The notes: generated from the letters alone by a model not told the origin. A DNA stretch of 64,000 nt from CAVTJL01 sp963735065 (GCA_963735065.1 CAVTJL010000001.1:1736001-1800000), one strand, 5' to 3'; shown: positions 50,913 through 59,805, counted from the first letter of the stretch. Numbers and translations are program-made.

Positions 50913-51648
50913 CTACACCGAGAAATCGATCGCCCCGGTGCTGACGTCGTACATCGCCCCCACGATCCGCACGGCCTTGTCGGTCTCCATGGCGCTCAGC
51001 ACGGCGCTGCCCTTGCGGATGGCCTCCATCTGCAGCTGCACGTTGGTCCGCGCCACGGCGTCGACGAAGCCGTAATTGCTGGCCTTCCTCTCGCCCTCGT
51101 ATTTCGTCTCGCCCACCGCCGGCTCTATTTTCTTCAGGAGCCCGGTGAGGTTGCCCAGCTCGGCGCCGGCGATCGCACCCGCCACGGCGCCGCAGCGCGT
51201 GTGGCCCATGACCAGGATGACCTTCGCCCCCGACAGCTTGCAGGCGAACTCCATGCCGCCCAGCACGTCGTCGTTGACGATGTTGCCGGCGAGCCGCGTG
51301 TTGAACACCTCGCCGATGCCCAGATCCATGATCACCTCGACCGGTGCCCGCGAATCGATGCAGCTCAGCATGATGGCCTTGGGATGCTGTCCTTTGGCGC
51401 TCGCCTCCTGCTCCTTCAGATAGTTTCTGTCCTTGCGCTCGCCCCGGCGGAAGCGCTCGTTGCCGCGCTTCATCCGCGCGATGATCTCGTCCTCGGAGAG
51501 CGCATCCCGCTGCGCCTGCGTCAGCGCCGCGGCAAAGGCCTGCCCGCCACTGAAAAAAGCCCCCGCCGCCGCGAGGCCCAGCAGAACCCGTCGCCGCGGC
51601 GCCGCCACCGCCCCGCAGCCGCAGCTCTGATGCAAATCCGTCGCTCAT
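50913..51648 (-). CDS. Exported beta-carbonic anhydrase, start region possibly frameshifted
   Basis: A 240-residue beta-class carbonic anhydrase from a TTG at 51635. It opens MHQSCGCGAVAAPRRRVLLG and LAAAGAFFSGGQAFA, a twin-arginine-like signal. The enzyme core has AIMLSCIDSRAPVEVIMDLG (zinc Cys, Asp-Arg dyad), GNIVNDDVLGGMEFACKLSG and VILVMGHTRCGAVAGA (zinc His and Cys). A better start is ATG at 51648 with GGGAG upstream, but it is in another frame; removing one G near 51638 gives MSDDLHQSCGCG, an unbroken natural start. So the true start may be frameshifted. It interconverts carbon dioxide and bicarbonate, here in the periplasm. Confidence 0.8.
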
Positions 51649-52379
51649 CGCGCTTCTCCCTGTCTGTCGTCTCGGCGACAGCTTCTGCGGCCAGGCCCGG
51701 CCATCTCGCTGCGCCCCCGGCGGAGCCGATGACGCATTAGTGCTGCATTGCGCGACGCCGCCCCGGCAACCAGGGTACGAGCAGGACCGCGATCCGCCTC
51801 TTGGCTTCGGCACCCACGGCCGGCGACGCATCGCGCACGATTCAAATCTTCTCCGCCCGCTCCTGACGGATGGCGCGCCCTCGACCGTATCCTCATGGCG
51901 CCGCGACGCTCCTGCCCGGCACGCTGCGACCATGTCGACCGGACCAAGGCATGCCGCGCCCGCCTCCCAGCCTCAAGCCGCGACCAGGGCGATCGCGCGC
52001 CTGCCCGGCCTCCCAGCGCATCCGCCGAGGCCAGCCGTCGCGACTTCCCAGTCAGTCACAAGAGCCGAAAAGCGACGGCATCGGAGATCGCCAAAGGCGA
52101 GCCCTCCTGGTCCAGAACCGCGCATGCCAGTGGGGAGGGCGCCGAATCTGTGGTCTAGATCACATCTTGAAGTAGCGTGACTCTTCTCTTCACAATCGCA
52201 AAGCGACCAGCGAACAAGGCCTCGAGCGGTCAGACGCCTTGCACTCGAGGAAAGCGTCGCACCACGAGGCCGCGCCCGCGAGTGGTCATGTACGTCCGGG
52301 AGAGATCCGTCGCTGGCGCGTCATTTACGTTGATCTCGGGAAGTCATACAAAAATGTAAACTAGGGTGGTTCCTCGGTC
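51649..52379. other. Long gap, nothing recognised
   Basis: 731 bases between carbonic anhydrase and the REP transposase. Frames on both strands look like GC-driven noise. No RNA, hairpin or gene fragment is recognised. The last 200 bases, with CATACAAAAATGTAAAC, probably hold the transposase promoter. Confidence 0.45.
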
Positions 52380-53073
52380 ATGGCTCGTCTCGCTCGTGTC
52401 GTCGTTCCGGGCTTGCCGCACCTCGTCACCCAGCGCGGCAACGGCGGAGACCAGACATTCTTCAGTGACGCGGACTACGCGCTCTATCGCGATCTCCTGG
52501 CAGAGGCCTGCCGCGCCGCCGGCGGTCGAGATCTGGTCCTGGGTGCTGATGCCGAACCACGTCCATCTGATCCTGACACCGGCCGACGCCGACGGGATCA
52601 GGCGGGCCCTGGCACCCGTGCATCGGCGCTACGCCAGCACCATTCACGCGCGCCTGCGCCGGACGGGCCATTTCTGGCAGGGCCGCTTCGGCGCCGTGGC
52701 GCTCGACGAGGAGCATCTCGCCGCGGCCGTGCGCTACGTGGCGCGCAATCCCGTGCGGGCCGGCCTCGTGAAGCGCGCGCAGGATTGGCCCTGGTCGAGC
52801 GCCCGGGCCCATCTCGAAGGCCGAGATGACGGGATAACGACGCTGTCGCCTGTCCGCGAGCGCTTTCCCCGATTCGAGGAGCTCATCGAGGCCGCACCGC
52901 CACCGGCGGTGCTCGAGCGGCTGCGCCGCGCCGAGAGCATCGGGCGCCCGCTTGGCGGCGAAGTCTTCATCAGCGAGCTGGAGGCCACGACCGGACGCCC
53001 ACTCAGACCAGGCAAGCGTGGGCCAAAGCCGGCTGGGCTACGTCGGGCCGAGTTAAATGGAGTGTCACCGTAA
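52380..53073 (+). pseudogene. REP-associated tyrosine transposase, frameshifted
   Basis: The first frame reads MARLARVVVPGLPHLVTQRG, NGGDQTFFSDADYALYRDLL; after one extra G in GGCGG near 52524 the second frame continues VEIWSWVLMPNHVHLILTPA (the HUH motif, His-x-His), YASTIHARLRRTGHFWQGRF and LAAAVRYVARNPVRAGLVKR, where the Tyr is the nucleophile. These are the marks of the TnpA-REP (RAYT) Y1 family, about 230 residues. The protein moves or spreads REP palindromes. Its TAA stop lies within a sequence, GTCACCGTAAT, that recurs with the repeats around it, see 53676 and 54138. As written it is inactive. Confidence 0.75.
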
Positions 53074-53076
53074 TCC
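53062..53076. repeat. REP-like repeat copy 1 (at the transposase stop)
   Basis: GTCACCGTAAT (53064-53074) is the exact inverse of ATTACGGTGAC at 53677-53687. Reverse-complemented with its flank it reads GGATTACGGTGACACTCC, near the copy at 54138. Confidence 0.6.
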
Positions 53077-53200
53077 AAACACGGCCGGGGAGATCTTAGT
53101 TAATAAGATATTATCTCAGTCCGAATAAAAACGGGCTTGACTCCACTTAGGTCTAGGTGCATCACTAGTCGTGATGTACAATGAATTTTTGGAGGATAAA

Positions 53201-53605
53201 ATGTCTTTGTCCAGATGGCTCGTCGCAGGTGCTCTGGTCATTGGGCCGCTCTGTCATCCAGTGTTCGCACAGGACGCGGAACCGAATGTTCAACTTGCAC
53301 CAGAGTTGAATAAGGCCCCAATGGGAGAAAAAGGTACAGTAACAACTCTGTCTATAAACTGTTATACAAATGTTCAGAGTTGTTATGGTCGGGCATATTT
53401 CAAGAATACAGACGCGAGTCGCTATATGAGCATTTCGATATTCTTTAATAATGGAAGTGGAGGGATTTCCAACTTTGTGCTTCCTCCAGGCGAGGACCAT
53501 TGGATGTCGGGGATAAGATACAACGATACTCTAGCAACGGCCTGGGGCAATAGTGGTGTGCCGCCGGGGACGCAACGGTACTATATTTATGTATGCTGTA
53601 GCTAG
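53201..53605 (+). CDS. Small AT-rich secreted protein, no known family
   Basis: A 134-residue protein with a signal peptide, MSLSRWLVAGALVIGPLCHP followed by VFAQDAE, then TLSINCYTNVQSCYGRAYFK, SISIFFNNGSGGISNFVLPP and RYYIYVCCS at the end. GGAGG is five bases before the ATG at 53201. Four mature Cys could form disulphides; a beta-sandwich-like fold is possible. Codon use is far more AT-rich than that of its neighbours (for example AAT, AAA, TAT), a sign of transfer. It lies between two inverted copies of a REP-like repeat. CATCAC and GTGATG at 53160-53176 form a small palindrome before it. I recognise no family. Confidence 0.65.
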   Translation: MSLSRWLVAGALVIGPLCHPVFAQDAEPNVQLAPELNKAPMGEKGTVTTLSINCYTNVQSCYGRAYFKNTDASRYMSISIFFNNGSGGISNFVLPPGEDHWMSGIRYNDTLATAWGNSGVPPGTQRYYIYVCCS

Positions 53606-53673
53606 AGTATCCGTGATGATCAAGGGCACGGGTTGGCCCATTGGTGATCGTCGCGCAGGAGCTCTCTAGCTCG

Positions 53674-53700
53674 GGAATTACGGTGACGTGGCGTAATTGA
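53674..53700. repeat. REP-like repeat copy 2
   Basis: AATTACG (53676-53682) and CGTAATT (53692-53698) pair perfectly around a nine-base loop GTGACGTGG. The ATTACGGTGAC part is the 11/11 inverse of the site at the end of the REP transposase. Confidence 0.65.
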
Positions 53701-53760
53701 GCTAGCCTCCCTCCGCCGCATCGCGCCGTCGCGGGCCGGGGACACGAGGGAGGATGACCG

Positions 53761-54137
53761 ATGACGCTCTATGCTGGCCTGGATGTGGGCGAGAAGGCCA
53801 CGCACCTCTGCGTGGTCGACGGCGAGGGCTGCATCCTTTGGCGCGGCGCCTGCGCCTCCGACCCCGAGACGCTCGCCTTCACCCTGAAAAAGCGTGCGCC
53901 GGGGCTCGCGCGCGTGGTGCTGGAGACCGGCGCGCTTTCGGCATTCCTCTATCACGGGCTGGCTCCTGCGCGGGGTGCCGGCGGCGTGCATCTGCGCGCG
54001 TCATGCCAAGGGCGTGCTGAGGGCGCGCAGCGACAAGAGCGACGCGCACGATGCCGAAGGGCTGGCGCACCTCGCCCGCACGGGCTGGTTCAAGCAGGTC
54101 CATATCAAGGACAGCGCCACCCATCTCGACCGGACCC
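53761..54137 (+). mobile_element. IS110-family transposase N-terminal fragment, frameshifted
   Basis: MTLYAGLDVGEKATHLCVVD, the first Asp of the DEDD site, then LAFTLKKRAPGLARVVLETG, ALSAFLYHG. Near 53965 the frame changes: RGVPAACICARHAKGVLRAR, SDKSDAHDAEGLAHLARTGW and FKQVHIKDSATHLDR, the second acidic region. The sequence stops matching at the REP-like repeat at 54138. The remaining 230 or so residues of the enzyme are absent. Confidence 0.75.
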
Positions 54138-54166
54138 GGAATTACGATGGCACTCCACTCAATTCC
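54138..54166. repeat. REP-like repeat copy 3 (IS110/vapC junction)
   Basis: GGAATTACGATGGCACTCCA is very close to GGATTACGGTGACACTCCAT, the reverse complement of copy 1. GGAATT and AATTCC at its ends pair as a palindrome. It marks exactly where the IS110 fragment ends and vapC sequence begins. Confidence 0.55.
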
Positions 54167-54499
54167 CGGAAGGACGTGACCGCGCTCGATGCAGAAGGCG
54201 CCGATCAGGAGGTCGATCGTCCGCCTGATCGTGATGCCGCGGCGTCGCAACACCCTGTAGTTGGCCGCCGCAGCCAGCGCCACGTCGCGTCCGACCAGCG
54301 GCGCGAAGGCGAACCGCTCCAGGGTGCGACGGCCCGCCGAGGCCTGCCGCTCGTCGGGAAAGCCCTGGAGCACCTCGGTCAGGATCAGATCGCCCACGAG
54401 CACGACGCCCAGGCCGAAAAGCTGCCGCAGCCGCCTCGTCTGCGCGGTCTCGACACCGCGAAAGAAGTCGATCCAGACGGTGCTGTCGACGACGATCAC
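54146..54499 (-). pseudogene. vapC: VapC-type PIN-domain toxin, C-terminus lost
   Basis: MIVVDSTVWIDFFRGVETAQ from GTG 54499 (first Asp), VGDLILTEVLQGFPDE (second acidic residue), GITIRRTIDLLIGAFCIERG (later Asp). This is a type II toxin RNase of the VapC family up to about residue 110. The last acidic residue and final helices are replaced: the frame runs into the repeat at 54138 and then the IS110 fragment. A GTGA overlap joins it to vapB. The toxin is therefore probably dead. Confidence 0.75.
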
Positions 54500-54698
54500 C
54501 CGGCACCCCGTCCCTCGCGGCTGACGCCGAGATCACCCTCCCAGTCGAGCTTCCCGAACATGTCCAGGGCCTCGCGCTCACGCAGGATGCGGACGAGCGT
54601 CTCGAGGGCCAGCTCGACGACGGCCTTCTTGGTGTGCTTCCCCGAGAGCCGCTGCGCCTCCGGACAAGACGCTCGTCCAGCTCGATGTTCGTCCGCAT
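54496..54698 (-). pseudogene. vapB: VapB-type antitoxin with a one-base frame break
   Basis: MRTNIELDERLVR starts an antitoxin with a ribbon-helix-helix-like beginning; after the loss of one base near 54665 it continues in another frame as EAQRLSGKHTKKAVVELALE, TLVRILREREALDMFGKLDW and EGDLGVSREGRGAG, which ends at 54496. It is the proper partner for the vapC gene, but as written it cannot be made in full. Confidence 0.7.
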
Positions 54699-55112
54699 GT
54701 GCCGGGGCCGATGTGTTCGCTAATACACAATCGACACATCGCTGCCTCGCTCCGCACGCTGGATCATGGCGTAGCGGGCCGGGTGATGGTGTGGACGGCC
54801 CCTGCGCCGCCTGGGTCCCCGCCTCCGCGGGGACGAGCGGGAAAGCGCGGGGACGAGCGGGAAAGGATGCCATCCTTCCCCTGAACCGCCCATCTTCCAC
54901 TCATCCTCGCGAAAGCGGGGATCCAGCCATCCACCCTACATTCCCGCCTCCGCAGGCCTGCCGGAGAGGCGCCCGTTCACCGCGCAGGCTGCTGGAGCAC
55001 GGCAGGCGGTCCAGGGGCGAGCGCGGCCCGCCCGGGAACAACGCGCGAGGGAGAGAACAAAACTATCAATCACTGGTTGACAGAAGGTTCATGGTCCTAT
55101 ACATAGACCCAC
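54699..55112. other. Gap with two palindromic intergenic repeats
   Basis: 414 bases without a gene. Two palindromes are seen: GTCCCCGC-CTCC-GCGGGGAC (54815-54834, perfect 8-bp arms) and ATCCTCGC-GAAA-GCGGGGAT (54903-54922, one mismatch). GGGGACGAGCGGGAAA occurs twice in direct repeat at about 54829-54865. This class of GC-rich palindrome is common between genes of alphaproteobacteria and is unrelated in sequence to the AATTACG repeats. Confidence 0.55.
55077..55103 (+). promoter_or_regulatory. Promoter of duplicated gene copy 2 (possibly leaderless)
   Basis: TTGACA at 55077-55082, 15 bases, then TATACA at 55098-55103; ATG follows nine bases later at 55113. The spacing equals that at copy 1, while much of the spacer sequence differs, which suggests that selection keeps the two boxes. 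Confidence 0.55.
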
Positions 55113-55905
55113 ATGCCTCGCGTGCTCACCCGCTCCCCCATCAAGATGCCCGGCACCCGCCAGTGCCGGCTCGCCCGACGTCTCGCCGCCGGTCTCTCCC
55201 CGGCCGAGATCAGAAGGCTCGACACGGCAACGGAGGAGGACATCGAGGCTTTTGTCAGCGACCGGGACCTCTCCCGCCTGGTCGAGCAGTACGCCGCCGT
55301 CCGTGCTCTTGCCCCTGCCCGAGCGGCAGGCCCGCCTGTTCGAGACGGCGTGGCTGGAGCTCTCGAGCCTCATCGACGTCGGCGACCGCCGCGCGATGCT
55401 CTTCGTCGTCTACCAGGCGAACCGGGCCCGGCATCCGGTGAGGCACCTCGTCAAGCTCGTGGTCGAGCGCTTCGAGAACGTGCGCCAGCCCTACGAGCGG
55501 CGCGACACGCCTTCGCCCGCCGGCTCCTCGCCCGAGACGATGCAGGGCTACGGCCAGCATCCGCTGGGGCCGGCGCAGGAGGCCATCAACCGCCTCGTCG
55601 ACTTCCTCCCCGCTCAGGCGGGCGAGGCTGTTCTTGTCAGGGCCGAGCTCGAGCCGGCAGCGGCCGAGGCTCCCGTCGAGGAGCCGGCCGCGACAACCGA
55701 AGAAATTCCCGTCGGCGATGCTGGCGATCCCGCCTCCGCCGACGACGAGCCCCTTTCACCGCTCGCCGCCATGGCCCGGGCGAACCCGGCTTTGGCGGAC
55801 TGGATCATCGGGCGCATCGAGAAGCGCCTGGCCGAGCTCGGCGCCGAAGCGCCCGAGCCCGACGACCCGAGAAGGGCCGCCGGCCACAAGCCCCTCGGCC
55901 CTTGA
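55113..55905 (+). pseudogene. Duplicated gene of unknown function, copy 2, with a frame break near 55310
   Basis: Nearly identical to 1335-2124 along the whole length, from MPRVLTRSPIKMPGTRQCRL to the final KPLGP. In this copy the first frame continues through YAAVRALAPARAAG, because an extra base lies in CTTGCCCCTG (about 55309-55318) and not in the GCCGCC part as in copy 1. The original can be rebuilt as YAAVRALPLPERQARLF. A start at 55252 would give a 217-residue second-frame protein. The differences between the copies are mainly silent or conservative, so the second frame has been under selection until recently. Family not recognised. Confidence 0.6.
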
Positions 55906-56140
55906 GTGACAAAAGAAGAGAAAGCCCTTTCTGCCTACCCTCGGGCCCTTTGCCCGGGGGCGCGTCCGCGTGTCCTGGTGGCTGGCGGTGCGGAATTGGG
56001 GGCTCGTTGGGGCTTGCAGGTGGAAATCCGGCCTCGGACGTAGCATCTAACAGCAACGCAGCAATGCGCGTGGGCTTGGCACCGCTGGCCCCAGCGGCTA
56101 GGCTGTCGGCTCGATCCGAGATCTCGACGGGAGCAGCCCT

Positions 56141-56335
56141 ATGGGCACGTTTAGCATGTGGCACTGGATGATCGTTCTGGCGGTCATCCTCATCGTCTTC
56201 GGCGCCGGGAAGCTGCCGAACGTCATGGGTGACCTCGCCAAGGGCATCAAGCAGTTCAAGGCGGGCATGAAGGACGACGAGGACGCCGACAAGCCGGCCA
56301 TCACCAAGACCCAGGACGAGAGCAAGGCCGCCTGA
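56141..56335 (+). CDS. tatA: Twin-arginine translocase subunit TatA
   Basis: A 64-residue protein, MGTFSMWHWMIVLAVILIVF followed by GAGKLPNVMGDLAKGIKQFK, with one membrane helix, the FGAGKLP hinge and an amphipathic helix: all TatA hallmarks. A charged tail (DDEDADKPAITKTQDESKAA) completes it. GGGAG is close upstream. TatB and TatC are not in the window. TatA forms the pore for folded proteins; clients nearby include two sulfatases, the HAD phosphatase and perhaps the carbonic anhydrase. Confidence 0.9.
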   Translation: MGTFSMWHWMIVLAVILIVFGAGKLPNVMGDLAKGIKQFKAGMKDDEDADKPAITKTQDESKAA

Positions 56336-56416
56336 GAAGCGACCGCTCGGGCAGCGGCTCCGCGTGAGCTGCGGCCTGGGGCACGATCAGGGCAGGGCCG
56401 GAGGGTGGGGTACGCC

Positions 56417-57349
56417 TCATGACCGGTCCGGCTCCTTTTGGGCCAGGCCCCGATCCCAGGATGGCGGGTCGGTGAAGCGGGTGGCGGCGAAGTCGACGAA
56501 GCGGCGGATCTTCGTCGGCATGAGGCGTGCGCCTGCCCAGATCAGGTAGAGGCCCAGCGGGTCGGGCGCCATCGTCGGCAGCAGCTCGACGACCCGGCCC
56601 TCTCTCAGCGCATCCCCGGCGATGAAGGTCGGCAGGAACGCTATTCCCTCGCCGGCGATCGCGGCCTCCAGCAGCACGTCGCCATTGTTGGCCGAGAGGG
56701 CGCAGGGCAGCTCCACGCTCACGGGCCCGTGCGGCCCCTTGAGCTGCCAGCGCGCACCGGTGGCCTGATAGCCATAGTGCAGCCCGCGCGCGCCCGCGAG
56801 GTCGGCGGCGCTCCTGGGCGTGCCGTGGCGTTCCAGATAGTCCGGCGAGGCGCAGAGCACGCGCCGCACGGTCGAGAGCCGCCTTGCCACGAGCGAGGAG
56901 TCGGCCAGCGCCCCCACCCGCAGGCAGAGATCAAAACCCTCCTCGACGAGGTCGACGAAGCGGTCGTTGAGGACCAGCTCCACCGCCACCTTGGGGTTCG
57001 CCCGCGTGAAGCGGGGCAGCAGCGGCGCCAGATGCCGCACCCCCAGCGACATCGGTGCCGAGATCTTCAGCCGGCCCTGGGGCTCGATCTGCATGCTGGT
57101 GACGGCGCTCGTCGCCTCCTCGAGCTCGAGCAGGATCCGCTGGCAGCGTGCCACGAACTCGGCGCCCGGCCCGGTCAGCGCCACCCGGCGCGTCGTGCGG
57201 TTGAGGAGCCTCACGCCCAGCTGGGCCTCGAGCGCCGCCACGCGCTTGCTCACCAGCGCCCGCGCGATGCCCAGGCGCGCACCGGCGGCGCTGAAGCTGC
57301 CGGTCTCGGCGACGGCGACGAAGGCCTGCATGCCGTCCAGCCGATCCAT
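56417..57349 (-). CDS. LysR-family transcriptional regulator
   Basis: A 310-residue LysR protein. MQAFVAVAETGSFSAAGARL and GIARALVSKRVAALEAQLGV form the winged helix-turn-helix, then LLNRTTRRVALTGPGAEFVA. The effector domain starts GRLKISAPMSLGVRHLAPLL; GEGIAFLPTFIAGDALREGR is the typical second lobe. MDRLDG at 57349 is chosen as start. It diverges from the pirin gene at 57462 with 112 bases between, the classic layout of a LysR protein and its target. The inducer is unknown. Confidence 0.88.
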   Translation of the reverse strand: MDRLDGMQAFVAVAETGSFSAAGARLGIARALVSKRVAALEAQLGVRLLNRTTRRVALTGPGAEFVARCQRILLELEEATSAVTSMQIEPQGRLKISAPMSLGVRHLAPLLPRFTRANPKVAVELVLNDRFVDLVEEGFDLCLRVGALADSSLVARRLSTVRRVLCASPDYLERHGTPRSAADLAGARGLHYGYQATGARWQLKGPHGPVSVELPCALSANNGDVLLEAAIAGEGIAFLPTFIAGDALREGRVVELLPTMAPDPLGLYLIWAGARLMPTKIRRFVDFAATRFTDPPSWDRGLAQKEPDRS

Positions 57350-57461
57350 GCGCGGCCCCCTGATTGATTCCGGTCCGTCAACAATACGGGCCGAGCATGC
57401 CTCTGAGCAAACGTGCAGACGACACCCACCTACCGGACCGAGGCCACTTGGAGGGACGTGG

Positions 57462-58160
57462 ATGATCACGGTTCGACCCGCCGCCCAGCGCGGCCATGCC
57501 CGCTTCGGCTGGCTCGACAGCCGGCACAGCTTCAGCTTCGGGCAATATCACGACCCGGCCCACATGGGCTTCGGCGCGCTGCGCGTGATCAACGACGACC
57601 GCGTCGCACCCGGCGCCGGCTTCGGCACCCACCCGCACCGCGACATGGAGATCCTCACCTACCCGCTCGAGGGCGCCCTCGAGCACCAGGACAGCATGGG
57701 CAACCGCTCGGTGATCCGGCCGGGCGAGATGCAGCGCATGACAGCCGGCACCGGCGTGCGTCACAGCGAGTACAATGCCTCCGAGACGGAGCCGGTCCAC
57801 TTCCTGCAGATCTGGGTCATCCCGGCGCGGGCGGGCCTGGAGCCGGGCTACGAGCAGAAGGCCTTCCCCGCAGCGGACCGGCGCGCCCGCCTCGCCCTCG
57901 TCGCCGCCGGGGACGGCCGCGATGGCGCGGTGACGATCCACCAGGACGTCGACCTCTATGCCGCCCTCCTGGGCCCGGGGGAGCATCGCAGCCACGCCTT
58001 CGCCGCAGGCCGCCGGGGCTGGCTGCAGGTGGCGCGCGGTGCTGTCGAGGCGGACGGCATCCGGCTCGACGAGGGCGACGGGGCCGCCGTCGAGGACGCG
58101 GCGCTGCTGACGCTCACCGGCATCGAGGAAGCGGAGCTGCTGCTCTTCGATCTCGCCTGA
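57462..58160 (+). CDS. Pirin-family protein
   Basis: A 232-residue protein of the YhhW-type pirin family. RFGWLDSRHSFSFGQYHDPA, RVINDDRVAPGAGFGTHPHR and DMEILTYPLEGALEHQDSMG form the N-terminal cupin with its metal-binding His-His-Glu set (THPHRDMEIL); RMTAGTGVRHSEYNASETEP supplies the last His. The second half is a degenerate cupin. Bacterial pirins have quercetinase or redox-sensing roles. TTGGAGGGAC precedes the ATG at 57462. It is divergent from the LysR gene. Confidence 0.88.
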   Translation: MITVRPAAQRGHARFGWLDSRHSFSFGQYHDPAHMGFGALRVINDDRVAPGAGFGTHPHRDMEILTYPLEGALEHQDSMGNRSVIRPGEMQRMTAGTGVRHSEYNASETEPVHFLQIWVIPARAGLEPGYEQKAFPAADRRARLALVAAGDGRDGAVTIHQDVDLYAALLGPGEHRSHAFAAGRRGWLQVARGAVEADGIRLDEGDGAAVEDAALLTLTGIEEAELLLFDLA

Positions 58161-58512
58161 GCCCTGCGCTGGGCGCGGCCCTCATGTGCTGAGCAAGCAT
58201 AGGCACCAAACGACACGCCGTCCCGGAAGCCATCAACGGCCGAAGGGCGGCGTGCTTTTTCTTGATGTCCAATGGGTTAAAAGATCGTCATCCGTTGAGC
58301 TCGGAAATCGGGAACATTCTTTCCTTTCCAGGATTTTGGCAGAGATGGCGCCGCGTTGATCCTGGCTGATCACGGTAATTTCACCAGCGGGCTGTTGATC
58401 GGCCCTCACCTTCGGGGCGTATATCTCGGGACGGATCAGGGCAGGCGCATCCGGCTGAGAGCATAGACGCCCCAGGCGGGGTGCTCCGGTCGGTTACCAG
58501 GGCGGAGGCACG
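58161..58512. other. Gap with a possible terminator
   Basis: 352 bases between pirin and rpoH. CACGCCG (58214-58220) and CGGCGTG (58248-58254) can pair around a long loop and are followed by CTTTTTC, a possible terminator of the pirin gene. The lower-GC stretch 58260-58380 likely holds the rpoH promoter, but I cannot single one out. Confidence 0.45.
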
Positions 58513-59412
58513 ATGGTGGCTGTGTCGGAGACCATGGATACCTACCGCGCCAACCGTCGGCTCGTGCGCGAGTCGATGAGCGCGCCGTTGTTGACCCGAG
58601 AGCATGAGCTCGCGCTCGCACGGCGTTGGCGCGACAACCAGGACGAGAAGGCGCTGCACGAGCTCGTGACGGCCTATATGCGGCTCGTGATCAGCACGGC
58701 GGGGCGCTTCAAGAACTACGGCCTGCCTATGGGCGATCTCGTCCAGGAGGGCGTCGTCGGCCTGATGCAGGCGGCGGCCCGGTTCGAGCCCGAGCGCGAC
58801 GTGCGGTTCTCGACCTATGCGGCCTGGTGGATAAGGTCGGCCATGCAGGACTTCATCCTGCGTAACTGGTCGGTGGTCCGCACCGGGACGACGGCGGCGC
58901 AGAAGTCGCTGTTCTTCAACCTTCGCCGGCTGCGCGCCAAGCTCGACGACGGGCGCAGCACGACGCTCGGCCACGATGGCCGCACCTGGATCGCCGAGGA
59001 GCTTGGTGTCAGCGTCGGCGATGTGGAGGCGATGGAGACCCGGCTGATGGGGGGCGACCAGTCGCTCAACGCGACCATCAGCCCACAGGGCGAGGACGCC
59101 TGGCAGGACTTTCTGGCCGACGAGCGGCCCACACCCGAGGAAGTGGTGGGCGAGTCGCACGACACGCGCACGCGGTCCCGCTGGCTCGCCTCGTCGATGG
59201 CCGAGCTCAACGAGCGCGAGCGCACCATCATCCGCGAGCGGCGCCTGCGCGATGACGGGCGGACGCTCGAGGAGCTGGGCGTGCGCCTCGGCATCAGCAA
59301 GGAGCGCGTGCGGCAGATCGAGCATCGGGCGCTGACCAAGCTCAGGGCGGCGCTGCTGCGGCACATCAAGGACCCGGCCGAGAGTGTGCTGCTCACGGCT
59401 CTTCCTGTCTGA
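58513..59412 (+). CDS. rpoH: RNA polymerase sigma factor RpoH (sigma-32)
   Basis: A 299-residue sigma-70-family factor of the heat-shock group. Region 2 reads YMRLVISTAGRFKNYGLPMG, DLVQEGVVGLMQAAARFEPE and FSTYAAWWIRSAMQDFILRN. The RpoH box is seen in AAQKSLFFNLRRLRAKL, which is diagnostic. Region 4 has LNERERTIIRERRLRDDGRT and LEELGVRLGISKERVRQIEH. It directs transcription of heat-shock genes. MDTYRANRR nine codons later is an alternative start. Alphaproteobacteria commonly have more than one rpoH gene; whether this is the main one is not known. Confidence 0.93.
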   Translation: MVAVSETMDTYRANRRLVRESMSAPLLTREHELALARRWRDNQDEKALHELVTAYMRLVISTAGRFKNYGLPMGDLVQEGVVGLMQAAARFEPERDVRFSTYAAWWIRSAMQDFILRNWSVVRTGTTAAQKSLFFNLRRLRAKLDDGRSTTLGHDGRTWIAEELGVSVGDVEAMETRLMGGDQSLNATISPQGEDAWQDFLADERPTPEEVVGESHDTRTRSRWLASSMAELNERERTIIRERRLRDDGRTLEELGVRLGISKERVRQIEHRALTKLRAALLRHIKDPAESVLLTALPV

Positions 59413-59805
59413 TCCTGCCCGCACCCGGACCGGCTCTCCAGTGCCCTTGAAGGCCAAGGGCCGACACGTGTCATCGCTGCCCGTGAGCGGAAGGCCCATC
59501 CGGCAGCGTTCCTGAACGCTTGCCCGCCCTGGCCCCGTCCAAGACGCCACGGCTCATGGCCGGGACCAGGGACCGGTGCGCCGCCTCGATGCCGAGGCCG
59601 GGAATGGCCGGCATGCGGGGCGGCGGAGCCATCGAGCGCTGCGAGTTCCCGGGCTTGGGCCGTCGAGGCCGCCGCAGCGGTGGATAGCCCCGTGCCGCGG
59701 GGCCATCCTCTCTCGTCTCGCTGCTCGCGCGCGTGCTAAGGAGCCTTCGGCCCGAGGCGAGGCGTCTCTCGCCCCGGGGCCGTCCGCAGCAGGGAGGTGT
59801 CTGCG
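59413..59805. other. Gap, nothing recognised
   Basis: 393 bases between rpoH and the macrodomain gene. GC-rich, no convincing frame, hairpin or promoter. Confidence 0.4.

Noticed and set aside
54815..54922. The GC palindromes as a CRISPR array or as further REP copies of the RAYT
   Set aside because: Only two palindromes of different sequence and no regular spacers; their sequence does not match the AATTACG-type repeats.
58182..58215. TGCTGAGCAAGCATAGG as another IS630 flank like that at 45350
   Set aside because: The likeness is limited to about eight bases, lies outside the inferred element end, and is not followed by the terminal repeat.
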